Assembly: GCA_002841545.1 (NCBI GenBank)
Contig: PGZZ01000005.1
Location: forward strand, 1 to 64,000
DNA: 64,000 bases
DNA from: Firmicutes bacterium HGW-Firmicutes-16
GTDB taxonomy: Bacteria > Bacillota > Clostridia > Oscillospirales > Oscillospiraceae
Reading direction: 5' to 3'
A program made the position numbers and the translations under genes. Position 1 is the stretch's first letter; every line of letters starts with the position of its first letter. Shown here piece after piece: positions 9,564-18,717 of this stretch. The notes beneath the pieces were generated by a model. It was given only the letters and a program-made list of their open reading frames with translations, was not told the DNA's origin and made no database searches.

Positions 9564-10679
9564 ATGAGTTACGAGAAATTATTCGAGACCAACATTTCAG
9601 GCGAATCTGCAAAAGCCTGGAAAACATCCGGCAAAAAGGCAGTCGGCTATGTATGCTGCCATGTACCCACAGAAATCCTCTTAGCGGCGGACGTTATGCC
9701 AGTACGTCTGCGAGCCACCAACTGCGTTGACTCAAGCAACGCTGAAGCTTGGATGTCCAGCTTCAGCTGCAGCTACGCAAGAAGTATTCTCCAGTATCTG
9801 ATGAACGGTACATATGACCTTGACGGGCTGGTGCAGTCCGACGGTTGCATGATGGCTACCCGTATCCTCGACAACTGGGAGCACATCGCAAAAAAAGACG
9901 GCAAAAAGCAGTTCATTCATCAGGTCGGCGCTCCTCGCATTACCAACGAAGCCACCATCGGATACTACAAAACTGAGCTCCAAGAGCTTGCAGACAAGCT
10001 CGGTGAGTTCTCCGGCACGAAAGTCACCGATGACGGACTGAAGGCCGCTGTTATAAAGACGAACGAGGCCCGTGACCTTATTGCTCAGCTTTACGAACTT
10101 CGCAAGGAAGCAAAGGTTTCCGGCACAGAGGCTCTTCGAATTATGCTGGCCAGCTGCGATATGGCAATTGACGAGTACAATTCCGCTCTTAAAGAGTTTC
10201 TTGCTGATGCCGGAAGTCGCGAGCCCATTGAAGCCCGCGCACGCCTGATGGTCATTGGCTCCGCTCTGGATAACCCCGAATACATCAAGGTCATTGAGGA
10301 AAAAGGCGGTCTTGTAGTGACAGACTCTCTTTGCTTCGGCTCCAAAGCATTCGGCGAGAACCTTGTCGTTGACGATGAGGACGTCATAGGTTCTATCGCA
10401 AAGTATTACCTCACCCGCAACACTTGTCCGCGCGCCCTCGATAACCGTCCCGCTATCCACAAGGAAATTGTCGATGCCTGCAAGGAATTCAATATAAAGG
10501 GCGTTATCTATGAGAAGATGCAAAATTGCGAGTGCTGGGGCGGCGAAGCTTTCTACCTCGAGCCGGCTCTTAAGGCAATCGGCATCCCGATGCTTCAGGT
10601 CGAGCGCGAAGAGCAGATGGCAAACGTAGGACAGCTTGCTGTCCGTGCGGAAGCCTTTATCGAAATGATAGAGCTTTAA
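9564..10679 (+). CDS. 2-hydroxyacyl-CoA dehydratase family subunit (HgdB/BcrC-like)
   Basis: 371 residues. The N-terminal GYVCCHVPTEILLAADVMPVRL and the cysteine contexts SDGCMMATR and NCECWGGEAF match the iron-sulfur-binding subunits of (R)-2-hydroxyacyl-CoA dehydratases and benzoyl-CoA reductase relatives. These remove water from 2-hydroxyacyl-CoA using a radical generated by electron injection. The start is ATG 9564 behind GGAGGAGA; a longer in-frame start at 9519 lacks a ribosome site. It is followed after 17 bases by the second subunit. No gene for the ATP-dependent activator (HgdC type) is present in the window, and the substrate is unknown. Confidence 0.88.
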   Translation: MSYEKLFETNISGESAKAWKTSGKKAVGYVCCHVPTEILLAADVMPVRLRATNCVDSSNAEAWMSSFSCSYARSILQYLMNGTYDLDGLVQSDGCMMATRILDNWEHIAKKDGKKQFIHQVGAPRITNEATIGYYKTELQELADKLGEFSGTKVTDDGLKAAVIKTNEARDLIAQLYELRKEAKVSGTEALRIMLASCDMAIDEYNSALKEFLADAGSREPIEARARLMVIGSALDNPEYIKVIEEKGGLVVTDSLCFGSKAFGENLVVDDEDVIGSIAKYYLTRNTCPRALDNRPAIHKEIVDACKEFNIKGVIYEKMQNCECWGGEAFYLEPALKAIGIPMLQVEREEQMANVGQLAVRAEAFIEMIEL

Positions 10680-10696
10680 GAAGGAGGGAATATAAA

Positions 10697-12013
10697 ATGG
10701 CTAATGCAACAAAGCAGAACTTTGATCCTACTCTGCCAGTAAACATGATTGATTTGACCTGCCAGCAGGTTGACAGTATTTATCAGTACATGCTCACAAA
10801 GGGCATGCCCGAAATCATGTGGACAGTTGATATTCAGAAATTTTACTGGGAAGAAATCAGAGATGCTCACAAGAACGGCAAGAAGCTTATCGCCTTCGGC
10901 GGTCCTGTTCCCGTAGCTGTCCTTCGCGCATTTGACTGTGTCCCCTTCTTCCTTGATACCATACCAACCCGCATCGCTTCAATGGAGGACCTCTGCGGCC
11001 GCTTCATCGACGAAACCGAAAAGTATGCGCCCACCTCCATGTGCGCTATTGACAAGGCTCAGCTGGGCTGCGCCATCAAGGGCGAGTTTGGCGTTGAGTT
11101 TGACGCCTTCGTACATGCGACCCTTGCATGTGACAGTGCCCGCATCGCATACCCCATCATGGAGCGCCTATTTGATTGCCCCTGCTACACCTTCGATTTA
11201 CCTTTCCGTCATGATACAAAGGGAATCCAGTATGTCGCAGACCAGATTGACCCGTTCACAAAATGGATGGAGGAGCTAACCGGTCTCAAGTGGGATGCAG
11301 AACGTCAGGCAAAAATCCGGGAAATAAACGAGGAGTCCAACAAGGCATACTCTTTGCTTATCGAGCTCGGCAACTTGCGCAAAAAGACCCCCTGTGTACT
11401 TCCCGGTCGCATGCTGGTATTGAACGAAATTATTGCCCCTCTTGCGGGTGTCAGCGCTGTCACAGAAATGCTCCAAACACAACTCGAGATGGGCAATATG
11501 CTTATTGACATGGGTATGACCGCCACCCGCTGCCCCGAGGAGCGCTACAGGGTCTGCCTCATGCAAAACATGCTGTGGTCAAACACCGGAATCATGGACT
11601 GGATGGAGAAGACCTACGGAGCTGTCACCGTTATGGACGGCTTCGGCTATCAGGACGGTATTATCTTTGACGATTTGGACAACTGGGAGCGAGTAAAGTT
11701 CCAGATGGCACAGGGCTTCCTGTTCGTTCCGATGATTCACGGCGCAACCGGCCCGACTGATTATTGGCTCAAGGTTATCGATAAGATGTATGAGGAGTTC
11801 AACGTCAACGTATCCATCTTCATGGGCCATGTTGGCTGCAAGCACACTTGGGCTTCCGGCAAGATTGTAACCGACTACATTCAGGAGAAGTACGGCATCC
11901 CCACCCTTTACGTCGACGTCGATGCTATCGACCCGCGGTACAAATCCAACGACGAGCTTCGCGCTCAAATAGGCGAATACATGGAATCCGTTGTCGGCGC
12001 AGAACGCTTTTAA
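10697..12013 (+). CDS. 2-hydroxyacyl-CoA dehydratase family subunit (larger)
   Basis: 438 residues, homologous in layout to the preceding gene: an early LIAFGGPVPVAVLRAFDCVPFF segment, internal cysteines (SMCAIDKAQLGCA, LACDSARIA) and a C-terminal half with HVGCKHTWASGK followed by a DVDAIDPRY segment. It should form the heterodimeric, 4Fe-4S-containing dehydratase or reductase with its neighbour. A strong ribosome site (AAGGAGGG) precedes ATG 10697, and a perfect hairpin follows the stop, so the pair is one transcription unit. It could equally be an aryl-CoA reductase-like pair; the two cannot be separated by eye. Confidence 0.88.
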   Translation: MANATKQNFDPTLPVNMIDLTCQQVDSIYQYMLTKGMPEIMWTVDIQKFYWEEIRDAHKNGKKLIAFGGPVPVAVLRAFDCVPFFLDTIPTRIASMEDLCGRFIDETEKYAPTSMCAIDKAQLGCAIKGEFGVEFDAFVHATLACDSARIAYPIMERLFDCPCYTFDLPFRHDTKGIQYVADQIDPFTKWMEELTGLKWDAERQAKIREINEESNKAYSLLIELGNLRKKTPCVLPGRMLVLNEIIAPLAGVSAVTEMLQTQLEMGNMLIDMGMTATRCPEERYRVCLMQNMLWSNTGIMDWMEKTYGAVTVMDGFGYQDGIIFDDLDNWERVKFQMAQGFLFVPMIHGATGPTDYWLKVIDKMYEEFNVNVSIFMGHVGCKHTWASGKIVTDYIQEKYGIPTLYVDVDAIDPRYKSNDELRAQIGEYMESVVGAERF

Positions 12014-12034
12014 ACCCGTACCGAAGCTAATAAT

Positions 12035-12088
12035 GATGAAACAGACTGATGGCAGACACTTTCGTGTCTGCCATCAGTCTGTTTCATC
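12035..12088. terminator. Perfect 25-bp hairpin between convergent genes
   Basis: Arms 12035-12059 and 12064-12088 are perfectly complementary with a TTTC loop. It lies between the convergent dehydratase and ApbE genes and is likely the shared terminator, although no long T-run follows. Confidence 0.7.
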
Positions 12089-12106
12089 AAAGCCTTCTTC
12101 GTTTGA

Positions 12107-13189
12107 CTAGCTACACAGGTTCTGTTCCTTATCATCAATTTTTATCATGGACTTGAATCCCGAACTATACATCTTGGTTCCGTCATGAAATTCCCACATA
12201 GCCTCGACTCCATCCAGTTTTTTAATAAGTTCCGCTCCTTCCTCAAAGGGCATGTTAAAAACTGCCGTCGAGAGGGCATCCGCCATGCCGGAATCCTGAC
12301 ATACTATAGAAACAAAAACAAAATACTCTGCCGGCCTAAGCGTTTTCGGATCTATAATATGATGATACTGCTTCCCATCTACAATATAGTACCGTTCATA
12401 AATACCGCTGGTTACAAGAGAACCCTCCGACAGATTCAAAACGTGAAGTGTTTTTTTCGTACTGTTAAAGTCGGGATTCTGGATTCCGACACTCCAAGGT
12501 GTCTTTTTCCCCTTCTCGTCATATTTACTTCCGAGTGTTCTTATATTGCCCCCGACGGATATCATTCCGTTTACAAAACCAGCCTTTTCAATGGCATGCG
12601 CGGTTTTTTCCACCGCGTAGCCTTTTGCAACGGCACCCACATCCAGCCTCATTTCGGGGTCCTCCAGAAAGACTTCGGATGCCTTTTCATCAATCAGTAT
12701 TCGGTTGATATCGGTATGTTGAGCGCGCTTTAAAAGCTCCTCGTACTCCGGCAGAGTTGCGCTCATTGGCTCCTCCAAGCCTGCGATACGATGCTCATGC
12801 CATAATGAAAGCACTGAGCCTAATGCTATATTGACGTTCCCATCCGTCAGCTCATACATTTTCTTTGAAAATAGAAGAAGATCAATGATTTTCCTGTCTA
12901 CTTTAACAGGCTTGATACCCGCATTATCATTGATTGTTTTAAGATTGTTGAGCCCTTCATAATTGTGGTATATATCATAGAGCCTGTTATACTCATTCAG
13001 ATTGTCATAAATTATCTGACTGTATTCCGAGAATTTCACTTCACTCTCGGAGAACCCTACGATTTCGGTAACAGTGTCAAATAGATTCAAAAAGCTGGCT
13101 TTATAACGTTTTTCGGCCCTTACCGAGCAAGCTGTCATTGTTATCGACATTGCTATCGTCAAAAGAACTGCTGTCATTTTTCGTTTCAA
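12107..13189 (-). CDS. apbE: FAD:protein FMN transferase lipoprotein (ApbE/FmnB-like)
   Basis: About 360 residues with a lipoprotein signal (SITMTAC) and the ApbE core: the GAVAKGYAVEK active-site segment after an acidic residue, SVGGNIRTLG and DALSTAVFNM. It moves FMN from FAD onto threonine of exported proteins in a Mg-dependent reaction outside the membrane. TTG 13189 behind AGGTG is the probable start; an upstream in-frame extension has no ribosome site. It is last in the ndh2-dmkB-dmkA-pplA-like block, and its likely substrate is the repeat lipoprotein at 13284-14336, as FmnB modifies PplA in Listeria. Confidence 0.88.
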   Translation of the reverse strand: MKRKMTAVLLTIAMSITMTACSVRAEKRYKASFLNLFDTVTEIVGFSESEVKFSEYSQIIYDNLNEYNRLYDIYHNYEGLNNLKTINDNAGIKPVKVDRKIIDLLLFSKKMYELTDGNVNIALGSVLSLWHEHRIAGLEEPMSATLPEYEELLKRAQHTDINRILIDEKASEVFLEDPEMRLDVGAVAKGYAVEKTAHAIEKAGFVNGMISVGGNIRTLGSKYDEKGKKTPWSVGIQNPDFNSTKKTLHVLNLSEGSLVTSGIYERYYIVDGKQYHHIIDPKTLRPAEYFVFVSIVCQDSGMADALSTAVFNMPFEEGAELIKKLDGVEAMWEFHDGTKMYSSGFKSMIKIDDKEQNLCS

Positions 13190-13283
13190 GCTATCACCTC
13201 GGAAAATTCGTATAAGCGCCAAAAGGGACGCACCATTTTTTGAAAAAATTAATGCATCCCTTCCGTATTTCCTTCAGTTATGG

Positions 13284-14336
13284 CTATTTTGCATTTGCTA
13301 CAGCTTTTTCAACAACTGTTATTAACGGCCCAACATGAACTGTTACGGAACTGATTAAATCGGCGTCTGTTGCGTAACCTTCGCCACTAACTGCGATCCC
13401 CTTAACTTCATCCGCGGTTTTTCCTATTACATATGCGGCAAAGGCGTCAGCTTGTTCGTACCATTCTTTGCCTATCTTAGAGGCCTTTTTCATTCCATAC
13501 TCTTCGCCCAACTCCTGCTTTGTTTTGGGAGCTGTTTTTAAATCCGTAGTAATTGCGCCCTTTGAATCAAAGTCGACATTACTGATTGACGAGTCAACAT
13601 AGCAACTTGTAATTTTTTCGTCAGCACCGGTGGTTACAACCGAATAGAACGAGTATGCCTGCGCAAGGCCCGCTTCCTCGGCTGTCGCATCCTTTGATTT
13701 GGACATTTCTGTAGTGATACCCAGACCAAGTTTATCAGTATTCTCTGCGCCCAGATTCTTTGCGCTTGTTATAGCCTTTTCAACCGCAGAAATAAAATCA
13801 GTTATATGAATGGTAACAGAAGAAGTTAAGTCAGACTCGGTTGGATAGCCCTCTTCATCAACAGCGATTCCTTTTACCTCATCTGCAGATTTACCAACTA
13901 CATATTTAGCAAAGGCATCAGCCTGCTCATTCCACTCTTTGCCGATTCCTGAAGCTTTTTTCATTCCATACTCTTCGCCCAGCTCCTGCTTGGTTTTAAA
14001 GGTTGATGCCTTATCAGTTTTCAGCTTTCCATCGGCAGTAAAAATAATTTTGGACTGAACGGAATCAATATTGCAAGCCAGAATTTTTCCGTCTTCAGAG
14101 ACGAGTACGGCAACCACGGTAGAATCCGCCTCTGCCAGACCCTCTTCTGTACCTGCTGGTGTAGATTTTGCAAGCGACGTGATGACCGCAAGTCCGGTCT
14201 TTGCAGCCGCTGCATTTGTCTCGGTAGGTTTAGAGGCTTCGGGTGATTCCGACGCCGAAGGCTCTTCTATTTTACATGCTGAAAGCGTTCCCAATGCTAG
14301 GGCAATGCAAAGAAACAGAATAGTTACTTTTTTCAT
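13284..14336 (-). CDS. PplA-like lipoprotein with two FMN-acceptor repeats
   Basis: 350 residues with a lipobox LSAC (Cys21), a short Ser/Pro/Thr/Glu linker and two tandem repeats of about 150 residues (about 46-193 and 203-350). Each repeat contains KTKQELGEEYGMKKAS and ends in D-L-x-S-S-V-T (Thr175 and Thr332), which resembles the ApbE flavinylation motif D-x-x-S-[GS]-[AV]-T. The predicted role is to carry covalently bound FMN on the cell surface and pass electrons from membrane quinol to outside acceptors. Stretches of the two repeats are almost identical at DNA level (13491-13529 against 13961-13999), suggesting recent duplication or gene conversion. The assignment rests on domain layout, motif and neighbours. 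Confidence 0.75.
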   Translation of the reverse strand: MKKVTILFLCIALALGTLSACKIEEPSASESPEASKPTETNAAAAKTGLAVITSLAKSTPAGTEEGLAEADSTVVAVLVSEDGKILACNIDSVQSKIIFTADGKLKTDKASTFKTKQELGEEYGMKKASGIGKEWNEQADAFAKYVVGKSADEVKGIAVDEEGYPTESDLTSSVTIHITDFISAVEKAITSAKNLGAENTDKLGLGITTEMSKSKDATAEEAGLAQAYSFYSVVTTGADEKITSCYVDSSISNVDFDSKGAITTDLKTAPKTKQELGEEYGMKKASKIGKEWYEQADAFAAYVIGKTADEVKGIAVSGEGYATDADLISSVTVHVGPLITVVEKAVANAK

Positions 14337-14428
14337 ATATATCCTCCATTTTATATTTTTAAGTGGCGCGTTTTATTCGAATCCCGTATATCCCGGGTGA
14401 ATAACGAATTTTACGTTCAATTCTGGAA

Positions 14429-15337
14429 TTAGCCTCTGTACATTAAAACTGCCAGATATATGGCGGCGGAGTCCGCACCCATGATTAAAATGAAATTCAT
14501 AACACTGACATTAAAGGTCGTTGCTTTATCCTGCTTTTTGAAGAATACGTTGATATTCTTCTGTACGGGTATGATGGTTATAAGCGAAACCAGAACTATT
14601 GGGGGAAGTATCCTCAGTGCAGTCATTAAAATCATCGAGAGATAAGCGAGATAATAAATACCCGCAAACAGCGGTAAAGCAGCGTTTCCGATATAGTAAG
14701 GCAGCGTATGCCGTTTTACTTCAATGTCTTTTTCCAAATCGCAGATGTTATTTGCCAACATAATGTTGGCGGTCACAGCGAAGGGAATAACGGAAAACAG
14801 GAGCAAGGTAAAAATCGGAATTACCTGTACGGATAGGGATATCGTTATCAAACTCAAGCTATAGCTAAGAAAAGTATTCGCAGGTGAATTGATATACATC
14901 AGTATGAAAGGAATCATTACTCCGTAGAAAAAACCGGATAGCACTTCCCCGAGAGGAATTCTTGAAATTGGCAGCGGTCCGAAAGTATAGAACACTCCGC
15001 ATATGAAGCAGAATCCGCCAGCAAGCAGAACTACCAAATCAGTAATATATGCAAGGTAAAGCCCAAGAATCGCGCTGATTCCAAATAGGATAAAGATTAT
15101 CAAAAGGGACTTCTTTCTACCGAAAGCAAGAACTTGTCCGTTATCCTTTGAGTCGATATAGTTATTGATTGCAGTTGTCGTCAGATCAAAAAAGAACATT
15201 CCTGCAAAGAAAAGCAACGTCTTCCCCCATAGTATTTCCCGTCCCTGATATAATAGAAACCCAAGTGTCAGCAAAAAGGTAAAGGTACTTGTGATTTTCG
15301 TTTTTATCTCAATATAGTTAAAAAGTCTCCCGAGCAA
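14429..15337 (-). CDS. UbiA-family prenyltransferase (DmkA/MenA-like)
   Basis: 302 residues with about eight or nine membrane segments and both Asp-rich motifs of the UbiA family: NNYIDSKDNG (N-x3-D-x3-D type) and NNICDLEKDIEVKRHTLP. It should attach a polyprenyl chain to a naphthoquinone or related ring, giving the demethylmenaquinone-like carrier of this locus. It starts with TTG at 15337, 19 bases after the polyprenyl synthase stop. In the Listeria electron-transfer locus the equivalent gene is dmkA. Ring substrate specificity is inferred. Confidence 0.82.
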   Translation of the reverse strand: MLGRLFNYIEIKTKITSTFTFLLTLGFLLYQGREILWGKTLLFFAGMFFFDLTTTAINNYIDSKDNGQVLAFGRKKSLLIIFILFGISAILGLYLAYITDLVVLLAGGFCFICGVFYTFGPLPISRIPLGEVLSGFFYGVMIPFILMYINSPANTFLSYSLSLITISLSVQVIPIFTLLLFSVIPFAVTANIMLANNICDLEKDIEVKRHTLPYYIGNAALPLFAGIYYLAYLSMILMTALRILPPIVLVSLITIIPVQKNINVFFKKQDKATTFNVSVMNFILIMGADSAAIYLAVLMYRG

Positions 15338-15355
15338 TAGCTTAATTCACACCCT

Positions 15356-16339
15356 TTATATTTCCGCTTTCATTCCGCTTGCTTTTTTCAAAATCGCAAT
15401 AAGCTTCTTACTCTTTTCTTCCGAAACATTTAGCTTGCTTATATTCTGATCTGCTTTTCTATAATATCTTTTGATAATCTGATTAGTATAATCAAGGCCT
15501 CCCGCTTCCTCCACGGCTCTGTTGATGTCTTCTCGGGTAATATTTTTTTCCATGGCTTTTTTTTTGAAAGCAGGCAGCCTGCTAAATGAAAGAATCAAAG
15601 GAAGGGTGATGACGCCCTGCTCATAATCCGACTGAACGGGTTTCTTCGCTGAACCTACAGTGTTATCGAAATCCAGACAATCATCTCTAAGCTGAAAAAT
15701 GAGACCCGCGTAATTTCCAATCTTTTTGTACATATTAATTTCCGACTGTGATGCGCCGGACAGAACAGCGCCTGCAAAGAAAGACGCTTCAAAAAGCGCG
15801 GCTGTCTTTCCCGAAATTATTCTTATATACTCTAACAGACTCAAGTCAAGGTTGTTGTTGTTGATATGCTGACGAAGCTCACCAAGACACAACTTGCTGA
15901 TATAGTCGGAAGTCGGAATATCAAGATAATGCTTCCCCTCCGGAATTGTTGATATCGTCTTCAACGCCAGACTTAATAGATAATCCCCGCAAATAACCGC
16001 AGTACGTTTCCCGAATTTTTTCTGAAGGGTCTCCTGTCCCCTTCTCAGGTCCGCGTTATCGATGACATCATCATGAACCAGAGACGCAAGATGGATTATT
16101 TCAATTGCTGCTGCTGCCTGCACTGCACCGGACTTGAGTTTCCCCTCCTCGTCTTCGGCACAGACCAGTACGGAAACCGCTCGAATCATTTTCCCCTGCG
16201 AATTGGATAAGTGAGTCAAATAATCATTGACAATGCGAGGCGACCTAGTCAGCGCACTATTAATCTCTTTCTTTACGAGCTTATATGCATCCTCGTAGGC
16301 TAATTTTTCCATAGGTTCAACCATATCTTTCCTAATCAT
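15356..16339 (-). CDS. Polyprenyl diphosphate synthase (DmkB-like)
   Basis: 327 residues with the first Asp-rich motif DDVIDNADLRRG and the second DDCLDFDN of trans-isoprenyl synthases, flanked by conserved LVHD and GKTAALF. It builds the all-trans prenyl tail for the quinone. The start codon overlaps the ndh2 stop, so the genes are coupled; starts a few codons downstream are also possible. Placement between ndh2 and a UbiA gene suggests a dedicated quinone tail synthase rather than the housekeeping one. Product chain length cannot be read. Confidence 0.88.
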   Translation of the reverse strand: MIRKDMVEPMEKLAYEDAYKLVKKEINSALTRSPRIVNDYLTHLSNSQGKMIRAVSVLVCAEDEEGKLKSGAVQAAAAIEIIHLASLVHDDVIDNADLRRGQETLQKKFGKRTAVICGDYLLSLALKTISTIPEGKHYLDIPTSDYISKLCLGELRQHINNNNLDLSLLEYIRIISGKTAALFEASFFAGAVLSGASQSEINMYKKIGNYAGLIFQLRDDCLDFDNTVGSAKKPVQSDYEQGVITLPLILSFSRLPAFKKKAMEKNITREDINRAVEEAGGLDYTNQIIKRYYRKADQNISKLNVSEEKSKKLIAILKKASGMKAEI

Positions 16340-18296
16340 GATATAGATATGATTTTCGGATTAGTGGCAGTTTTCTCCAGACCTTCTTCAAAGCCGGCAT
16401 GGCGTAATAATCAAGCCCAAAAACTCTTCCTGCACCGATTAGCACTGCAATGCCCGCAAAAATCATCCAGAAGGTTCCGAGGTATAGACCTGTTGTGCAT
16501 ACGAACATAAACTGGAGAATGAGAGAGACTGCTGCCGATGGGGTAGTAAAAAGTCCTCCAATCAGCGCAAGACCTATCAGAATTTCTGCTACTACGATGA
16601 AAACCTGCATCGTTATCTGCACCCAATTGTAGGGAAGAATCAGTTTATCCACAAACCAGTTCATAAGAGGAATGTCCAGCCTGAACGCAAAATCGTTCAA
16701 GGTAGATGCCGCGAGTTCTTTTCCGCTTACAAATATCATTCTAAAAAGGCCCAGGATATTCCAATTGAAAATTACGACTCCGGAGGCGATATTTGCAGCA
16801 CCTTCCGAGGCGCTTGTTGCCGCGCTGACCGCATCTGATGCTGCCGCGGCATTCTGTGGATTGAGAATGCTTTCATACCAGGCTAAAGCACCACCGAAGA
16901 AATCCGTCAGCTTCGGGTCCTTGAACCAGCCCTCAACGATTTTTATGATTCCTTCAAAAAGCCATACTGCGCCAAGCCACACACGCAGGGGAACGAGGAG
17001 AAAGCTGGGCGTTCTGTTTGAAAAATGTCCGCCGACAAAGCTCCTGCAATTTCGGATGGTGAAGAATTCGTGCTTCATATAGCTGAAAACTTTGTTCCAA
17101 CCAAGCACCTGAATGAAATAAATTATATTGATAAAGTGCTTTGCAAGCATTGCAAACCATGAAGCAAGACTGAAAAAACGTCCCGGAAGCCCAACGTGTG
17201 CCACTCCGTAGCGGCCTCCGATGGAGACCATTACTCCGTGGAAAGTGGGTTTATATGCTTCCATTTTGCCTTGTCCCGTCAAAGCACAGAAGATGTTGTG
17301 GGCAGCTACATCGGCACTTTGCTCGCAGTTTTCCACCATCTGAGGAACGGGTGCTTCCTGCCCCTTCGGCACATAATACATATTATCGCCGACAACATAT
17401 ACAGCCTCGTCTTTCGTGGAGCGCAGGAACTCGTCAACTGGTATCCGTCCGCCTCTCAGTTTTTCGAGAGAATCGGCGCTCACCTGCGCGATGGCGCTGC
17501 TCTGGATTCCCGCCACCCAAATAACTGTTCCAACGCTTCTCGTGATATTTCCGTCTTTGCATTTTAATTCAATGGATTTTTCCGAAACACTTGTCACAAT
17601 GGTGTTCATGAGAAGCGCAACGCCCATTTTGTTCAGCCTTCTTGCGACTTTGTCGGATATCTTTTCAGGAAGGCTCGGAATTGGTCTCGTGAGGCCGTCC
17701 ACATTAACCATTGTTACTTCTTCGGGGTGTATTTCAAACTTTTCACAGAGGAAAGGCACATACTCAGCTAGCTCCCCTACCATTTCCACGCCTGTAAATC
17801 CCGCGCCGATTACGTAGAACGTAAGTAGTCTCTTACGCTCCTCCGGATCTTTTTCGCTGGAAGCCTTGCGGAACACGTTCACAATATGATCCCTTAGAAG
17901 GACTGCGTCTTCATAAGACCAAAGCTTGAATGTATTTTCCTCAACTCCGGGTACTCCATAAAAAGCGGGTCTGGAACCCGATGCAATTACAAGATAATCA
18001 TATTCATATGAGGCTTCTTCGCCCTTAACGATTTTGGCCTCGAAATTCACATTGGTCACAGTATCCAGTTTTATATCGACTTTTCTTCCGGCGAACACTT
18101 TCCTAAGGCCGATTTTGATGCTGTCCTCATCTACCCTACCCGCAGCCACTTCATGAAGTTCGGTTAGCATTGTGTGAAAGGGATTTTTGTCAATAATAGT
18201 AATTTCCGCTTCGCCTAGCTTTTTCAGGCTCTTCGCAAGTTTTTTTGCCGTCAGGATTCCGGCATATCCCGCTCCCACAATCACTACTTTTTTCAT
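16332..18296 (-). CDS. ndh2: Type II NADH dehydrogenase with C-terminal membrane domain (Ndh2)
   Basis: About 654 residues. The N-terminal 400 residues form a two-dinucleotide flavoprotein: FAD motif GAGYAGILTAKKL at the start, second Rossmann motif VIGAGFTGVEMVGEL and the FAD-closing VYVVGDN. The remaining about 230 residues hold four or more membrane segments resembling DoxX-like domains. It oxidises NADH without pumping protons and reduces membrane quinone. ATG 18296 follows GGGAGATAAAACG. The C-terminal membrane extension is the feature shared with Listeria Ndh2 of extracellular electron transfer. It is the first gene of a five-gene minus-strand block. Confidence 0.9.
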   Translation of the reverse strand: MKKVVIVGAGYAGILTAKKLAKSLKKLGEAEITIIDKNPFHTMLTELHEVAAGRVDEDSIKIGLRKVFAGRKVDIKLDTVTNVNFEAKIVKGEEASYEYDYLVIASGSRPAFYGVPGVEENTFKLWSYEDAVLLRDHIVNVFRKASSEKDPEERKRLLTFYVIGAGFTGVEMVGELAEYVPFLCEKFEIHPEEVTMVNVDGLTRPIPSLPEKISDKVARRLNKMGVALLMNTIVTSVSEKSIELKCKDGNITRSVGTVIWVAGIQSSAIAQVSADSLEKLRGGRIPVDEFLRSTKDEAVYVVGDNMYYVPKGQEAPVPQMVENCEQSADVAAHNIFCALTGQGKMEAYKPTFHGVMVSIGGRYGVAHVGLPGRFFSLASWFAMLAKHFINIIYFIQVLGWNKVFSYMKHEFFTIRNCRSFVGGHFSNRTPSFLLVPLRVWLGAVWLFEGIIKIVEGWFKDPKLTDFFGGALAWYESILNPQNAAAASDAVSAATSASEGAANIASGVVIFNWNILGLFRMIFVSGKELAASTLNDFAFRLDIPLMNWFVDKLILPYNWVQITMQVFIVVAEILIGLALIGGLFTTPSAAVSLILQFMFVCTTGLYLGTFWMIFAGIAVLIGAGRVFGLDYYAMPALKKVWRKLPLIRKSYLYHD

Positions 18297-18420
18297 CGTT
18301 TTATCTCCCTGGATTCTCCTCAAATCGAATAATCGTTATGAACTACTAGATAGCAAAATACCTATCAAAATTCAGAATACCTTTTTATTTTCCCACTGTG
18401 ATTGAATAATATCCTCCGTA

Positions 18421-18460
18421 AAAAAAGCACGTTAGAATTTTATTTCTAACGCGCTTTTTT
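18421..18460. terminator. Bidirectional terminator-like hairpin in a divergent gap
   Basis: GTTAGAA/TTCTAAC arms flanked by A-run and T-run (GC-rich base with one mismatch). It lies between two divergent operons, where no gene ends. It may be an attenuator in the ndh2 leader or a relic of a lost gene. Confidence 0.6.
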
Positions 18461-18558
18461 ATATCCGGTTTTTATTTGAAAAATCATGAAGACCAAATCT
18501 TCCAATATCTCCAATATATGCTCAAAGACCCAGTTCTATTGCAGAAAAAAAATCTTTT

Positions 18559-18587
18559 TTGAAATAGTTTCAAATTGCATGTATAAG
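18559..18587 (+). promoter_or_regulatory. Vegetative-type promoter for the TasA-like operon
   Basis: TTGAAA (18559-18564), a 17-base spacer and TATAAG (18582-18587). Transcription would start near 18594, giving a leader of about 124 bases before the first gene. Confidence 0.5.
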
Positions 18588-18643
18588 AAACCCGTAAATG
18601 TAACTTTTATGTACCTATCGATATCTAAAGTAATGGTTGTCCA

Positions 18644-18666
18644 GCATTAATTCTCTGTTTTAATGC
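18644..18666 (+). promoter_or_regulatory. Stem-loop in the leader of the TasA-like operon
   Basis: A 7-bp perfect stem GCATTAA/TTAATGC with a 9-nt loop sits mid-leader and is followed by further short complementary stretches up to the ribosome site. It matches no riboswitch class I can recognise. Confidence 0.3.
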
Positions 18667-18717
18667 CGGGCGGATTCCTTGTTTCGGAGGCAAATTTGGT
18701 CGAGAGTAGGTGATTAA

